Positions 1-11,283 of a stretch of DNA of 64,000 nucleotides are shown here, in pieces. Under the pieces are notes generated by a model. It was not told the DNA's origin, ran no database searches, and saw nothing but the letters and a program-made list of their open reading frames with translations. The position numbers and the translations under genes were made by a program. Source of the stretch: Cercis canadensis (lineage: Eukaryota > Streptophyta > Magnoliopsida > Fabales > Fabaceae); the NCBI GenBank assembly GCA_003255065.1, contig QAOA01006328.1:4878-68877 (forward strand). The letters are read 5' to 3'. How positions within the stretch are numbered: position 1 is the stretch's first letter; every line of letters begins with the position of its first letter.

Positions 1-79
1 GGGGGGGGGGGGGGGGGGAAGTCAACATTTCCTATCACTTTACTGACACCTTGGGAATGAAAGAAACACATTTGCATTT
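1..79. other. G homopolymer and unique start
   Basis: The window opens with a run of 18 G followed by unremarkable AT-rich sequence. A pure G run of this length at the edge is more likely a low-quality contig end than a functional tract. No gene is visible. Confidence 0.4.
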
Positions 80-300
80 GGTAGTGTAAAACGCAGTCTT
101 AAGCCGTGTTTCATGAAGGAAAACGCCCTTCCTTTCGGCGTTTTATCTAGGAAACACAGTTTCCTTTTTCTGCCATTTCGCCCCTTCCCAAAGCCAATTT
201 TGATATTCAGCGTTTTTATGAAAACACGCAAATGCGTTTTTTAGTTAAAACGCAGTTCAGTTCAGCGTTTTATGTTAGAGACGCTTAGCGTTTTATAGCA
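80..300. repeat. Clustered AAAACGC / GCGTTTT motifs
   Basis: The heptamer AAAACGC or its complement GCGTTTT recurs about eight times in about 220 bases, in both orientations (for example near 88, 119, 138, 209, 230, 246, 262 and 285). The spacing is irregular, so this is not a simple tandem repeat. A related vocabulary (AACACG, CGTGTT, ACGTTTTAT) recurs near 6120-6310. It may be a degenerate repeat or an element end. No coding potential is seen. Confidence 0.45.
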
Positions 301-1859
301 AAAAAAGCTAACCCATTTCGGTAAAATGTTTCAAAAATATCCTGTATTCGTAATTATTTTATTAAACAGTATTATTATTGTAAATTTGCCGTCAGTGGGT
401 GGTATCCCATGTCAACTGGTAATTTGGTATGTAAAACATTCCAAAATGCCAAATGTCGATCCCAAATGTCAATGCCTGATTGGATCGTTGAATTTGTTGC
501 TGAGCTGGCACATCCTTTCTGACAATTGGGGGGATTAGGCGGCGGGTAGGAAGGTAATTTCCTCTTTCAATGCGTCCACATCTTTTCTGCAATTGGGATC
601 GGGGTATTACTGGGACAATTTGATCAAAATAATATTATTTGACAAACTATTTATCTAAAGGGTGCTTCTTCATTGCCACAAATGGCACATATACCTCAAC
701 TGACAAAATAGTATACATCCAATGAATAATAGACACATGTAGGTTGCATGGAAGGGAATAGGTGGTTTTGTGATAATTGAGTTTGTGCCTAGTTATTTAA
801 ATAAATTTTGTTTGGACCCCTCCAAATTAGTATTATTCATAAGTTGTCATTTTTATTTTTAAAAGACAACTTCCAAAACGGTGTCATTTTGGTAAAGTCT
901 TTGAAATTCCTAAGCTTACTGACTTACTCTCCCTCATTCCCTTTGCACTCAACCTTGGTGGTATCATCTCTGTTTGTTATAACTATCAAATTGTTCGTCT
1001 TTCCGGGGCTGGTGAGATGACTCTATATAAACTTGTTTCTCCTCTGTTTTTTCAATATTGTGATTCTTTGCTTGTTATCTATTTCTTGTTTTTTGTTTTA
1101 TTTATTTATTTTTGTCTTGGAAAGAACATAAGTTAAATTGCTGCATTTGGTTTCATTTTAACCATTGAAGCACTTGTCCTGTCTAAACTAGGATTGCGGC
1201 TAGTATGATTGACTTGTTCCATTTGTTTGTTTGGATTTCTATTATGTGTATAAATTATGAATTATCACAATATCCGATGTTTTCTTAGTAATTGATTTAA
1301 TTGTTCAAATAGACTTGTGGTTTTAATATATTTTTGTAAGTAATGTTTATCACTTTCCTTGTGTTTAATGCATTGTCTATGTTTACATCTTGTTAGAAAC
1401 AATGGTGGATTTATGCCACAGTGAGATCCTCTTTGTCATTAGATTCCATTGCATATTATCTAAAGTTAAATGACTTGGTATAGCAAAACTCCCTTTTGGT
1501 TTCGTTGGCAATTTATTCTTATCTTAACCTAGAACTTATAAAATATCAAAAATTTGTTTTGCATCATTTCCTTTTTGATATTGAAAGGTCAGGGAGAAAT
1601 TTGAGTGATAGAAGAGTTGTTTCACATATATTTGATGTGGAACCTTTTAGCCTTTTAGGTGAAATATTTTGCATACAACATTATGTTTTACTCATCTTTG
1701 ATGCTTGCCAAACAACCAATATTTTTTGTAATTGATATGGACAAAAGGATAAATCCAAGGGCTTGATTTTAAACTTTAGTATAATACAACACCAACCGTC
1801 AAGTACCACCAAATTAATGGCTAGAACATAAAAGGATTATATTTAGTGAACAAATACTA
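301..1859. other. Non-coding AT-rich stretch
   Basis: No ORF here resembles a known protein. Positions 620-670 share a short similarity (TATTTGACAAACTATTTATC region) with the outer ends of the foldback repeats at 4507 and 5897, so a relic of that family may lie here. A TATA-like string lies at 1021-1030, but no credible coding exon follows it. Confidence 0.4.
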
Positions 1860-2115
1860 TTCTGGGCGTCGTTACGCCTAGTAAGGCCAATTAAAAAAAA
1901 TTAATATTATGAATATTATAAATATTTTCGATTTAAAAGCCCTGTTCTAGGCGTCGTTACGCCCGCATGGCATCGCGACGCCTAGTAACCCAATTTCAAC
2001 TCCCTTAAAAAAATTATAATATTATGAATATTTTTTATTTCAAAAAATGGAAGTTTTGGGCGTCATTACGCCCGCCCCTGGTGTTGCGACGCTCATCAAA
2101 CCTAATTTTGACTTT
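1860..2115. repeat. Tandem repeat with GGCGTCGTTACGCC core, about 2.5 units
   Basis: Three units of about 90-110 bases each begin with a GC-rich near-palindromic core (GGCGTCGTTACGCC at about 1864 and 1952; GGCGTCATTACGCC at about 2059). Each core is followed by an AT-rich segment containing ATTATGAATATT. Units two and three also carry an inverted second core (GCGACGCC or GCGACGCT). The GC-rich cores stand out sharply from the AT-rich surroundings. The family and function are not recognised. Confidence 0.6.
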
Positions 2116-3417
2116 ATCTAGGTATGGTTTAGGGAAGGAGAGTCAAGGAGCACCAACTAGCAAAATGAGGCCGATTTGACTCGATCACAATATTGCAGTA
2201 ATCAAAAACTATATTCTATCCTTCAATCTTTAGACTTCTCCAATTTGAAGGGACAGAACTGTACCATTCCTTTAGTAAACAACCAATAGAAAGGTTAACA
2301 ACCAGAAGCTTCACTGGAGAACACAAAAAATAGGTCGCACACAACCAATTTGCTGACACCGCACTTTTAGTCAACTAATATGCAGAAGCAACGAGAAGAG
2401 ATGATTGTGGAGCAGAGAAGCAGACAATAAGATGGAGTAAGTGGCGAAATGATGCCGATTTGGCTGTTAATCACACCTTAAAACAAAACAAAAAAACATA
2501 AATCCTTTAGGAACCTTCAATGCAAATATATAAAAGTTACTGTACTGGATTAGTAAAACTAAAACAAGCAAACAACAGAGGTAGCAATAAATAAAGTAAG
2601 GAAAGGGACCTTTAAGTTTCAGTAAGCCGAAGCGAGAAAGCCGACGCAAAACAGTGTCCAAAGCACCCTTTTGGTGGCTAAAACACTTCACATGCGCCAT
2701 CAAAATCCTAGTTTCTAACAACACCCGTTGTCACGATTTCAACAAAACTAACATGTTTGTTGTTTGCTCAGCCAATCCTATAGGAACTACAGTACAGCAG
2801 AGAGCCATCCTTGAAAGTCATCCAGCATTTGTTCCATTCACATTCTGACCTTAACCTCTTAAAAAGAAATCATAATCATCTAAATTAATATTGAAGTTCT
2901 TTGAAAATTCTCTAGTCCAGTCCTTAACTCACATCATTAACAACTGCAGTGAACAGCCAAACCTACCCATTGGCATAAGGTGAGTCACGGCGAGAATGAC
3001 GGTGTGGAGGGGACCTGTTGTTGCTGCAACCACGTCGAGGTGATATGCTACGTCGTCTTGGAGGGGACTATAACTCCTAACAAAAGAATGCAGATTCAAT
3101 GGATTAATAAAACATCACCTTCAACCCTCTCTTTTTCTCTCTAATCTTCATGATTTTTCTCTTCCCAACTCAACTGGTTCTGCAATTTGGATTGCTTTTC
3201 TTTAAAACGATAGGTGGGACATCGTTTTGTAATTACGATTAGTTTATAAAAAAATATGTGAATACTTAATCTATTTAAGCCTAATATGTAATTAACATAT
3301 AAACCAACCCTCCCATTTCTATGTCACCATGCACTATTTAAAGAGCCAACCACTCCTTGCCACCTATACATGTCAATTGTGGTAGTTGTGCCACTTGTGG
3401 CAAATAAGTCGGATCCT
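2116..3417. other. Non-coding stretch, nothing recognised
   Basis: Short ORFs occur on both strands here, but none resembles a protein family and none has convincing splice sites or codon bias. No RNA gene or repeat array was recognised. Confidence 0.4.
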
Positions 3418-3906
3418 TATCTAAATGGTATATATTTGAAACTATTTATCTAAAAGGGATATTTTTAATTTTTTATTAATGCTTGAAACTGACTTAATCA
3501 CAAATTTCAGTGTGAAAACCGTGTATCAACTGAATACGATTTATAATAATTTCACTACAAAACGTGATTACTGTTAATTGAAGTTTCTTCCCAAACCAAT
3601 CACATTTTTTCCCAGTTTGGCTGTCATTCAATTCACAGTTTTGCCTTCTTTGGAGTCACGATTTTGCTCCAATCGAAGTCACGATTTTGCTCCAATTGAA
3701 GTCATGTTCTTGCCTCATTTGGAATCACATTTTTGCTCCAATTCATGTCACATTTGTATGCTATTTGGAGTCATGTTTTTGTCTTGATTTGACTCACGGT
3801 TTTGGAGGCAAATCCTTCAGTGGTCCAAAGTTAGCTAACATGTTTATATTTTATTCTCATTTCCTGCCCTTTTTTTTTTTTTTGTTTTTTTCNCGTAGTT
3901 GATTAA
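3418..3906 (+). repeat. Foldback-family repeat, copy A (interrupted by a MITE)
   Basis: This is a direct, diverged copy of the arm at 4507-5091. Both contain the AACTATTTA-type outer end, the segment GTGTATCAACTGAA, the GAAGTTTCTTCCCAAACCAAT segment, a GTCAC-containing minisatellite and the TTAGCTAACATGTTTATA segment. Copy A is broken at 3915 by the MITE and resumes at 4475 (CTGTAGTCCGAAGAAACT). The homopolymer before 3893 contains an N, so its exact sequence is uncertain. No protein is encoded. Confidence 0.6.
3640..3800 (+). repeat. Minisatellite of about 20-bp GTCAC-TTTTTGC units
   Basis: Degenerate units of the form GAAGTCACGTTTTTGCTCCA repeat about seven times. Homologous arrays occur at about 4735-4920 and, inverted, at about 5450-5640, always in the same place within the foldback family. 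The array is therefore part of that element and not a local expansion. Confidence 0.6.
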
Positions 3907-3915
3907 TTAAAAATT

Positions 3916-4465
3916 GGCTTAATTGCAATTTTGGTTCTTCTATTTTAATCACTTGAATGTTTTGGTCCCCCTTATTTAAAAATGAACTATTGAGTCCCTC
4001 TATATTTATAAAATATATAAGTTTAGTCCATTTATCTTTAAGTTAAAATTTCTAAGTTTATTTCAAGGTGTAAAGTTCTCTGATTCATAATCCCACCATT
4101 CAAATTGAAGTGTTACATCTTGTGAACCTCCTCACTAAATTTTAGCTCGATCTAATGGTGGGACTCAACCCAAAATATGAAAATCATAAGTTTTCATCTA
4201 ACCGAAAATTTATACTTTTTCACCGTTAGATCGAGCTGAAATTTAATGTGAAGATTCACAAGACGTAGCTCTTCAATCTGAACGGTGAGATTATGAATTA
4301 GAGAACTTTACACCTTAAAATAAACCTAAAAATTTTGACTTAAAGATAAATGGACTAAACTTGTACATTTTATGAATATAGAGTGACTCAATAGTTCATT
4401 TTTAAAGAAGGGGGACCAAAACGTTCAAGTGGTTAAAATAAGGGGATCAAAATTGCAATTAAGCC
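3916..4465. mobile_element. Mutator-type palindromic MITE, 550 bp
   Basis: The element begins GGCTTAATTGCAATTTTGG and ends with the reverse complement, CCAAAATTGCAATTAAGCC apart from one mismatch. Its two halves are long inverted repeats (about 3916-4168 and about 4220-4465), including an AGCTCGATCTAA / TTAGATCGAGCT pair near the centre. It is flanked by a perfect 9-bp direct repeat TTAAAAATT (3907-3915 and 4466-4474), the target duplication length of Mutator-like elements. The empty-site equivalent is visible near 5031-5050, where the host repeat runs straight through. It encodes no protein and would depend on a transposase elsewhere. Confidence 0.85.
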
Positions 4466-4506
4466 TTAAAAATTCTGTAGTCCGAAGAAACTGGCAATTT
4501 GACCAA

Positions 4507-5897
4507 AATAATGTTATTGGACAAACTATTTACCCAAATGGTGCATATTTAAAACTATTTACCTAAAATTGACACTTTTAATTTTTTTATTAATATTTGA
4601 AATTGACTTAATCACGCTTTTCAATGCAAAAACTGTGTATCAACTGAACACGATTTAGAATAATTTTACTACAAAGCGTGATCACTATTAACTGAAGTTT
4701 CTTCCCAAACCAATTACGTTTTTCCCTAGTTGGGCTGCCATTGAAGTCACGGTTTTGCCTTCTTTGAAGCCACGGTTTTGCTCAAATTGAAGTCACGTTC
4801 TTGCCTCATTTGGAGTCACATTTTTTGCCTATTTGGAATCACGTTTTTGTTCCAATTCATGTCACATTTTTATGCTATATGGAGTAACGTTTTTGCCTTA
4901 ATTTGACTCACGGTTTTGGAGGCAAATCCCTCAGTGGTCCGAAGTTAGCTAACATGTTTATATTTTATTCTCATTTCCTGCCCTTTATTTATTTTTATTT
5001 TTTTTGTTATTTCCGTAGTTGATTAATTAAAAATTCGGTGGTCCGAAGAAACCTGTATTCTTATTGTAATGCAATAAAAAATTAATTTTGGAGGGATTTG
5101 AGTCAAATGTGCACGTGCCCACCCCATAGCCCAAGACACCACACTTCTTCCCAGTGTCACTTTATTCTACCATTGCACAATATTAAAAGAAAAAAGACTT
5201 GTAACGTGTCGTGTGTGCCGATTGGAATTTTAGGTTGTCCAAAACTCCATCAAAGTACTTGGCTTTATGATCAAACACACAAGAACCCAACCAAAATTAA
5301 TTTTTTATTGCATTACAATAAGAATACAGGTTTCTTCGGACCACCGAATTTTTAATTAATCAATTACGGAAATAACAAAAAAAATAAAGGGCAGGAAATG
5401 AGAATAAAATATAAACATGTTAGCTAACTTTGGACCACCGAGGGATTTGCCTCAAAAACCGTGAGTCAAATCAAGGCAAAAACGTAACTCCAAATAGCAT
5501 AAAAATGTGACATGAATTCGAGCAAAAACGGGACTCCAAATGGGCCAAAAACGTGACTCTAAATGAGACAAGAATGTGACTTCAATTGGAGCAAAACCGT
5601 GACTCCAAAGAAGGCAAAACCGTGACTTGAATGACAGCCCAACTGAAAAAAAAAAAAAANAAAAAAAAAAAAAAAAAAAAAAAAAAAGTGATTGGTTTGG
5701 GAAGAAACTTCAGTTAACAGTGATCATGCTTTTTAGTGAAATTATTCTAAACCATGTTTAGTTGATACACAGTTTTTACATTGAAAAGCGTGATTAAATC
5801 AGTTTCAAATATTAATAAAAAAATAAAAATGTCCATTTTAGGTAAATAGTTTCAAATATGCACCATTTGGATAAATAATTTGTCCAATAACATTATT
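4507..5897. mobile_element. Large foldback (inverted repeat) element
   Basis: Two arms of about 590 bases (about 4507-5091 and about 5291-5897) are inverted copies around a unique centre of about 200 bases. The outer end is AATAATGTTATTGGACAAAC on the left and its complement on the right. The inner boundary pairs ATTAATTTTGG (5081-5091) with CCAAAATTAAT (5291-5301). The right arm contains a long A run with an N at 5660, so its length there is unreliable. Each arm has the GTCAC minisatellite. No transposase ORF is present and no target duplication is clear, so the family is not assigned. Confidence 0.7.
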
Positions 5898-7604
5898 AAG
5901 AAGGTAAGCACATTGTTGACCAAAACATTAAGAGGGTTTGGAACTTTTGAATGCTAGCTTGACTTTGTCTGAGTGAATGACTATCTCTCTCTCTCTCTTT
6001 TCTTCGTGTCTTTTTGCTATTTTGTATGGGTATTTAATCTAATAAATTGACCTTTGAGCTGGCTATTCTAAACTAAAGAGATAAGAGAGATAAGCAGTGA
6101 ATGAGATGAGAGACATCTAGAACACGCTTAATAGCTAATACTTGGCTTAATGCGTGTTCTATTAGAACACGTTTTATAGGATATAGCATGTTTACTTTTA
6201 AAAAAAATTATTTTCTTGTCTTTTTAAACAGTAAACACATTTTATTTTGACATGCCCTATAGTGTTTTCAATTCATAAACGCTATATTTATGTATAGTGT
6301 GTTCTACCTTACATATGAAAAATAATAAAATATTTAAAATTGTCCCTTTTAGATAAGTAATTTGAAAACTATCCCTTTTTACGTAAATAGTTTGCAAATG
6401 TGTATTATTTAAGTCAATTTACCAATTTGAAATTCCTATAAAAAAAAAAAAAAGGCAATCTGAAATTCCAAGTAGAAGACCATAGTTATTAGTTAACTAT
6501 TGTAGCTTAAACAAGTCAAATTCAAATGATTAAACTAAAGGTATTAAAACATCTTTCATTGGTAAATCAAAACTAGGGTGTAACAAAACCGATCCAACCT
6601 TAAATCAAATTAATTAAACCGAACCTATATTGATAAAAAACGAACCAAACCAAATATTATATATATTACTTTTTCTTTCCAATGTCACCATAAACTGCCC
6701 ATTTACTCTACTATTCATTTCCCAATACCACTAGATGCTTCTTAATCATCTCTTCGTTTTTAAAAGTTGTTGTTTTCTTTATCATTACTTCGTTTTCCTT
6801 TCCAAAATGAATATCCTCTATCAATTGGTTGGCGCTTCTCCCATGCCTGTCTCACAAATATTCCTTCTTAATTAAATGTTGTCTTCCATTTCTTCATTCC
6901 TCCTTGGGTTGGGTATACAAATGAATAAACTCTTAAACCTAAATGGTATTTTTCCCTTATAAATAGCAATCACATTATCACACCATAAGCTTTTTCCACT
7001 AGCTTGCTCACTTTAGGAGGCGTTCACAAATTCATAAGCAGATTTAGAAATATTACCAGAAGTAAGAAAACAAAGAATTACCCACACACTAGATCCTAAA
7101 ATGAATACCCTTTCTTCTTGCTCTCCACCCTCTATTTTATTGAAATAAAGGTGACTACACCCATTACCAAAGCCCAAATCACCTTTGACCTATTTTAGAC
7201 TAATCACTCAAATTACCAAAGTACCATCCATGACTCAATAAATAGTGTTTTCCTCATAGATATTATCATTATTTTAGACACTCTTCATTTATTATTCTAC
7301 TTACTTGAGATCAATCTAACTTGACCTTCGAAATCCATACATTTCCAACACAACATTTAGTTCACTTGTGCTTTTTGTGCATATCAGACCTTGGACTTAA
7401 ACCAACTTGAATTCAGCCACCCAACCTTTATCCACCCACTTGACCTACATCCAATCATCCAACCTAATCTCCTGACCTTAACACGAGCATGATCATAAGG
7501 GTTGTATAGATCCTATGTTCTTTTTATCTATCATTCTCTTTCTGTCCCACCATGTGTTCTATTTGTTTTTTTGTGTTTTTGCATTTACCCTTTTGAGAGA
7601 ATGG
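5898..7604. other. Non-coding AT-rich stretch
   Basis: It contains a short CT microsatellite (about 5982-5999). A stretch at 6330-6420 resembles the outer end of the foldback family (AAACTATTTACGT, AAAAGGGA on the complement). The rest is unremarkable AT-rich DNA without a supported gene or RNA. Confidence 0.4.
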
Positions 7605-7880
7605 ACCTCTTTTGTCCCTTACTTATTTGGGTGTTCTCAAGATAGTCCTTCAATGCAATGTATTCTCAATTTAGTCATTCAATTAAGAGTTTCGCTTCAA
7701 TCAAATCCCTTCGTCTAATTGCCACTAACTTGACTGACAGAAATATTGATGTAACAGTTAAAGAGTGATGTGACATTGTTGAATGTCACGTCCCAAGCCT
7801 ATGTGGGACTTTTAATTGCTGAGTGGGGGCCAAAACGATGTCATTTTCCCGATTTAAAAAACAAAACCCTCATCCCTTTC
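7605..7880 (+). repeat. Pack-MULE terminal inverted repeat, left
   Basis: It matches 29067-29308 in inverted orientation with many substitutions. Shared blocks include AAGAGTTTCGCTTCAATCAA, GTTAAAGAGTGATGTG and the inner AACAAAA-CCTCATCCCTT. Confidence 0.7.
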
Positions 7881-8389
7881 TCCATCGAGCACCAATGGCT
7901 TGTGTTAAACCAACTATCAATCAGGACCTCTTAAGTTAGATCTTGACGCTTATGGTAACAAGCGAACAAGGTATTTCCTCTCAGGAAAATTTTTCCACGA
8001 GGTTTGTTGGAAAGTGCATCATATCCCATCTCTGCGACAGATTCAAGCCTGGCTTCAATGGTTGTCATGGGGATCCCAACTGTTCCCACCATAGAAAAAC
8101 ACATTGGCTATTGTTGTGAAACACCCACCACAACTTTCGGTAAGACCTGTCATACCGAATATGATAATAAATTAATGGACTCCTGAAGAAAAATCAAGAA
8201 TTCTAGGAATGGAGCACATGTTGAAGATGGTCTACACACATTTTGAATGTTAATGACACACATCCTATGGAATCACGCAAGAACCATTTATAATAATAGA
8301 GATGACATCATTAAAAATTTAGTCTTGCTTCAAAATATATTGAAAAATCTCATATACATGTTTAGCAGAAGGTTCATGTAATATACCAT
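7881..8389. other. Internal segment, probable captured DNA, unidentified
   Basis: It lies between the left TIR and the kinase fragment. A 60-codon ORF at 8004-8186 on the + strand has moderately complex composition but matches no family I recognise. It could be diverged captured sequence or chance. Confidence 0.3.
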
Positions 8390-8549
8390 ATCCTTGTGAT
8401 AAAGTAGATACACTTGTGACCCTTAAAAACTTCTCCACATGCTTGGGCAAAGGACCAGCGCCTGATACCATATATGCCATTTTGCATCAATTCATAGACG
8501 AGCAAGAATCTGCGACACTTGCTATCAGAGGAGAAATCAATGGCTGAGA
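8390..8549 (-). pseudogene. Receptor-like kinase fragment, distal part
   Basis: Read on the - strand, this continues the kinase begun at 29066. It contains AIDFSSDSKCRRFLLVYELM, corresponding to the beta-4/beta-5 region (LVYELM hinge) of receptor-like kinases. After this hinge the frame decays; a glycine-tyrosine-x-x-leucine-histidine-glutamate string near 8390 in another frame may be the remnant of the helix-E G-L-x-Y-L-H-E motif. The CACTA starts at 8550, immediately beyond the target triplet AGA. Catalytic HRD and DFG motifs are absent, so no active kinase is possible. Confidence 0.65.
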
Positions 8550-8574
8550 CACCACAGGAAAAATGTTTTTTAGT

Positions 8575-8870
8575 CACAGAATTTTCTCACGAACTAAAGT
8601 TCCGTGAGAAAATCTCAACATTCCTCACATACTCCGTGAGAAACATTTGTGAAAAAGTCTATGAGAAATCGTGTCTCAACTATTGCCATTAATGTGTTTG
8701 GTATTCTTATGGAAAGGATCCGTGAGAAATATTGGAATTTCTCACAAACTTTCTCACGAATTTATAAATCCATGAGAAAATTCAATGCACTGTTTCACTT
8801 AAAGTTTGAATTTTTTTAGGGTTTTTCCCACAGAAGAAGTCCATGAGAAAACCTGTATTCCTTCTTACTC
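8575..8870. repeat. CACTA-1 left subterminal repeats
   Basis: Motifs of the type TTCTCACG and CGTGAGAAA recur in both orientations (about 8584, 8610, 8625, 8635, 8660, 8718, 8740 and 8752). Subterminal motif arrays are transposase-binding regions in En/Spm elements. The same vocabulary is found at 28590-28877. Confidence 0.7.
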
Positions 8871-9318
8871 GCTACCCCGTGGCTGCCATTCTCCATTTTT
8901 TAGATTTTCAAGCTTTTTCTCTCTCTTCTCTCTTCCCTCTTGACTTGAGGTGTTTTTGCACCATTCTTGGCGGCGATTGATGGGTTTTTTGGCAATTCAC
9001 CTCCAAATTCGTTCTATCGATTTAGTTTCTCGATTTGTTGCACATTGAGGTACATATTTAAATATGTTTTATCATGACTGCTTTTTTCTTAACATGCTAA
9101 TCTTAAGTTTAAGATTTTAGCTTGACTCTGTTCAGTCTCAATTTTAGATTTCTTAAACTTTAATTTAATGAATTTAAGCATAAGTATTCGGTTTTACCAA
9201 ATTGACTTCCAACTAGACGATGCTTTCTTTGTGATATTTCAAAATCCCCTGCAAGTGCTGAGAGTCTATAAGGAATTGCCTAGAAATAATGTGTATGAGT
9301 GAAAGAGGTGCTTAGAAA
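8871..9318. other. CACTA-1 internal sequence before CACTA-2
   Basis: It contains pyrimidine-rich sequence (TTTTCTCTCTCTTCTCTCTT near 8917) that could be a 5' leader of the CACTA-1 gene, followed by AT-rich sequence up to the nested element. No coding exon was identified. Confidence 0.35.
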
Positions 9319-9891
9319 CACTACAAGAAAATTCTTAGATTCCAACAGAATTTTTTTATTGAAATTTTGTCAAATTCTGTTGGAATTTCGAATTCTAATG
9401 AAATTTAGGTCGTTGGAATAATGGCTGTTGGAATTGCAAAATTTCAACGGAAAATAATTCTAATAAAATTTTATTGTTAGAATTCAATTTTGAAAAAAAA
9501 TTTCAACAAAAAATTTCGTTGGAATTTTTAATATATTTAAAAAATATATATTTTTTTAAAAATTATTTTTTGGTTTTAGTTTTTGAAATTCTAATAGAAT
9601 GGAATTCCGTTGGAATTTCCTAAGTTTTTTTTTTTAGTAAATTCCTAAATAAAATTTCTTAAAAATCAAAATTTACCATCTACAAATATCTTTTTTATTA
9701 AATAATTTCTATAATACAAATATCCAATTCATTAAATAATTCTTATAAGTTAATAATGTATTGAGTACAAAAATTTAAATCTCAAATAATTACATCAAGT
9801 TTCTTTCTAATTTAAATCTCAAATAAAAATTTCATTGCCAAATAATGGTCACCCTAAAAAACAAGCAATCCTAACTCTGTGACACAGAAAT

Positions 9892-10006
9892 CTACCCATA
9901 TCTTTTCATCACTTTCCTAGTTGCAAGAGCGACAGCCTCACTAGCTTGCATTGTCCCAGTTGCCATGATTGTTGCAAACTCTTTCACAATCTCTTCTTGC
10001 ACCTTG
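9892..10006 (-). pseudogene. Captured terminal exon of an unrecognised gene
   Basis: On the - strand an acceptor (GCTCACAG) is followed by an open exon reading KVQEEIVKEFATIMATGTMQ and then ASEAVALATRKVMKRYG before a TAG stop (9892-9894). It joins in phase to the exon at 10349-10459: the AG at that exon's end plus C here make a serine codon. Correct phase and an uninterrupted frame to the stop argue that these are two genuine consecutive last exons of a host gene. I do not recognise the family. The composition suggests a helical C-terminus. Confidence 0.55.
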
Positions 10007-10348
10007 CTGTGAGCACCAAAAGGTTACACATTAAAACTTGAATGCAAGATAACAGACATGTGACTAATAACAAACCACCAGAAACAGGAGATACTAACTA
10101 GCTAAAGAGAAGCACAACCTAATGATATGACAAGCTCTTGCTGTTTGAGATATATATTCGATAAATGATTCGACAGAATAACCATGCCACTAATATGTTC
10201 TTGTCCAATACAAGTTTACTGATTTCCAGGTAATTATCTTGGACTCAAATTAATGCATTAGATCTGATTCATTGCTATATCTAGGAGCAAAAAATTACAC
10301 TATCTATAAATGTCAATCAAGCTAAAGAGGCAAAACTGGTAGATGTAC

Positions 10349-10459
10349 CTTAATAGCACAGCCATTTCCTTCAAACTTCTTGTATTTGCTTTTCTTTTCA
10401 TCTCTACAAGTTCTGGATCATCGTTCATATGCTTTTTGGAGTAAACACAAATAAGGTTC
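10349..10459 (-). pseudogene. Captured penultimate exon of the same unrecognised gene
   Basis: It is bounded on the - strand by an acceptor (TTTTTGTAG) and a donor (AAG then GTACAT). It encodes [20 protein letters not shown] and then [16 protein letters not shown], rich in charged helix-forming residues. The downstream partner exon is at 9892-10006. No stop interrupts either exon, so if transcribed they could be translated. Confidence 0.55.
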
Positions 10460-10819
10460 CTACAAAAACAAAAAATGAAATCTAATAATTTTCTGTGCCG
10501 TAATCTGTATGATAACATATTAAAACTATAAAATACATTTTGTCCTCAACTTCTCACATTATTAGGTTTTAGTGCACATGTCTAACAATTCCAGATAGTG
10601 GCATCACACAGAAACATCAAAAGATCAAAGAGTATAACAATTCCAGCAGAAATTTAGTCTGAAACTGAGAGACTTATTTTAATGGAAACAATTTACTAGA
10701 TTCTCCATTACTGAGCCTTTTTTTTCCCCTTCACAACCCACAACCAAACTCAAGGCAAGCATAGGAACAATTACCTATTTTAATGTTTTGTTAACCAAGA
10801 AACTCTCTCCACTATGACT

Positions 10820-10958
10820 TCAATTGGTGGCTAAATTATTTGACTCTTCATTTCGAAGAAATTGTACAAATTTAGACTTCATTTTTGTTGGAATTCGAAC
10901 AGGACGATAGTTTTTTTCAAGCCAAACTGTTGTGGCCTTTGCTTCCAAAATAGATTTC
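10820..10958 (-). pseudogene. Captured last exon of ALT-type acyl-ACP thioesterase
   Basis: The - strand reads KSILEAKATTVWLEKNYRPV then RIPTKMKSKFVQFLRNEES, ending at a TGA (10820-10822). This matches the C-terminal part of plant ALT/ATL acyl-acyl carrier protein thioesterases (single hotdog-fold 4HBT family, plastid, fatty acid and methylketone metabolism), where the consensus is EAKATAVWLDKNYRPVRIPA. An acceptor (AATCAG) precedes it. The middle exon of the thioesterase (the SLKFLAPLRSGD region) is not found between this exon and 11284, so the gene is internally deleted. Confidence 0.75.
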
Positions 10959-11283
10959 TGATTTCTATAGGATATATATAACAACACATGTATTTTTCAT
11001 GCATGTATGCAGTATGTCAGTATTTATGGTTTTGATAAATGTGGATAAGCAGACAATTACTCCAGACCTTTAACAATATGATATATTCTTAAAATCAACA
11101 ACTAACTAGACAGCACCATTGTCCTCAAAATACTTTGCTAATTTTACACATCATGTAGAGTAGTAGAAAAATTTAAAAGTTTATTGAGCATCAGTTAGAA
11201 ATAGTCTGATAAAAAACAAACAGACAAATAGTAGATAGTTCACATTGTTAACAACTGAATATTATCACCTCATGAAGTCTCAC

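Noticed and set aside
8004-8186. 60-codon ORF in the Pack-MULE left part
   Set aside because: Its composition is plausible for coding sequence, but no motif or family could be recognised and there is no supporting splice structure, so no gene was called.
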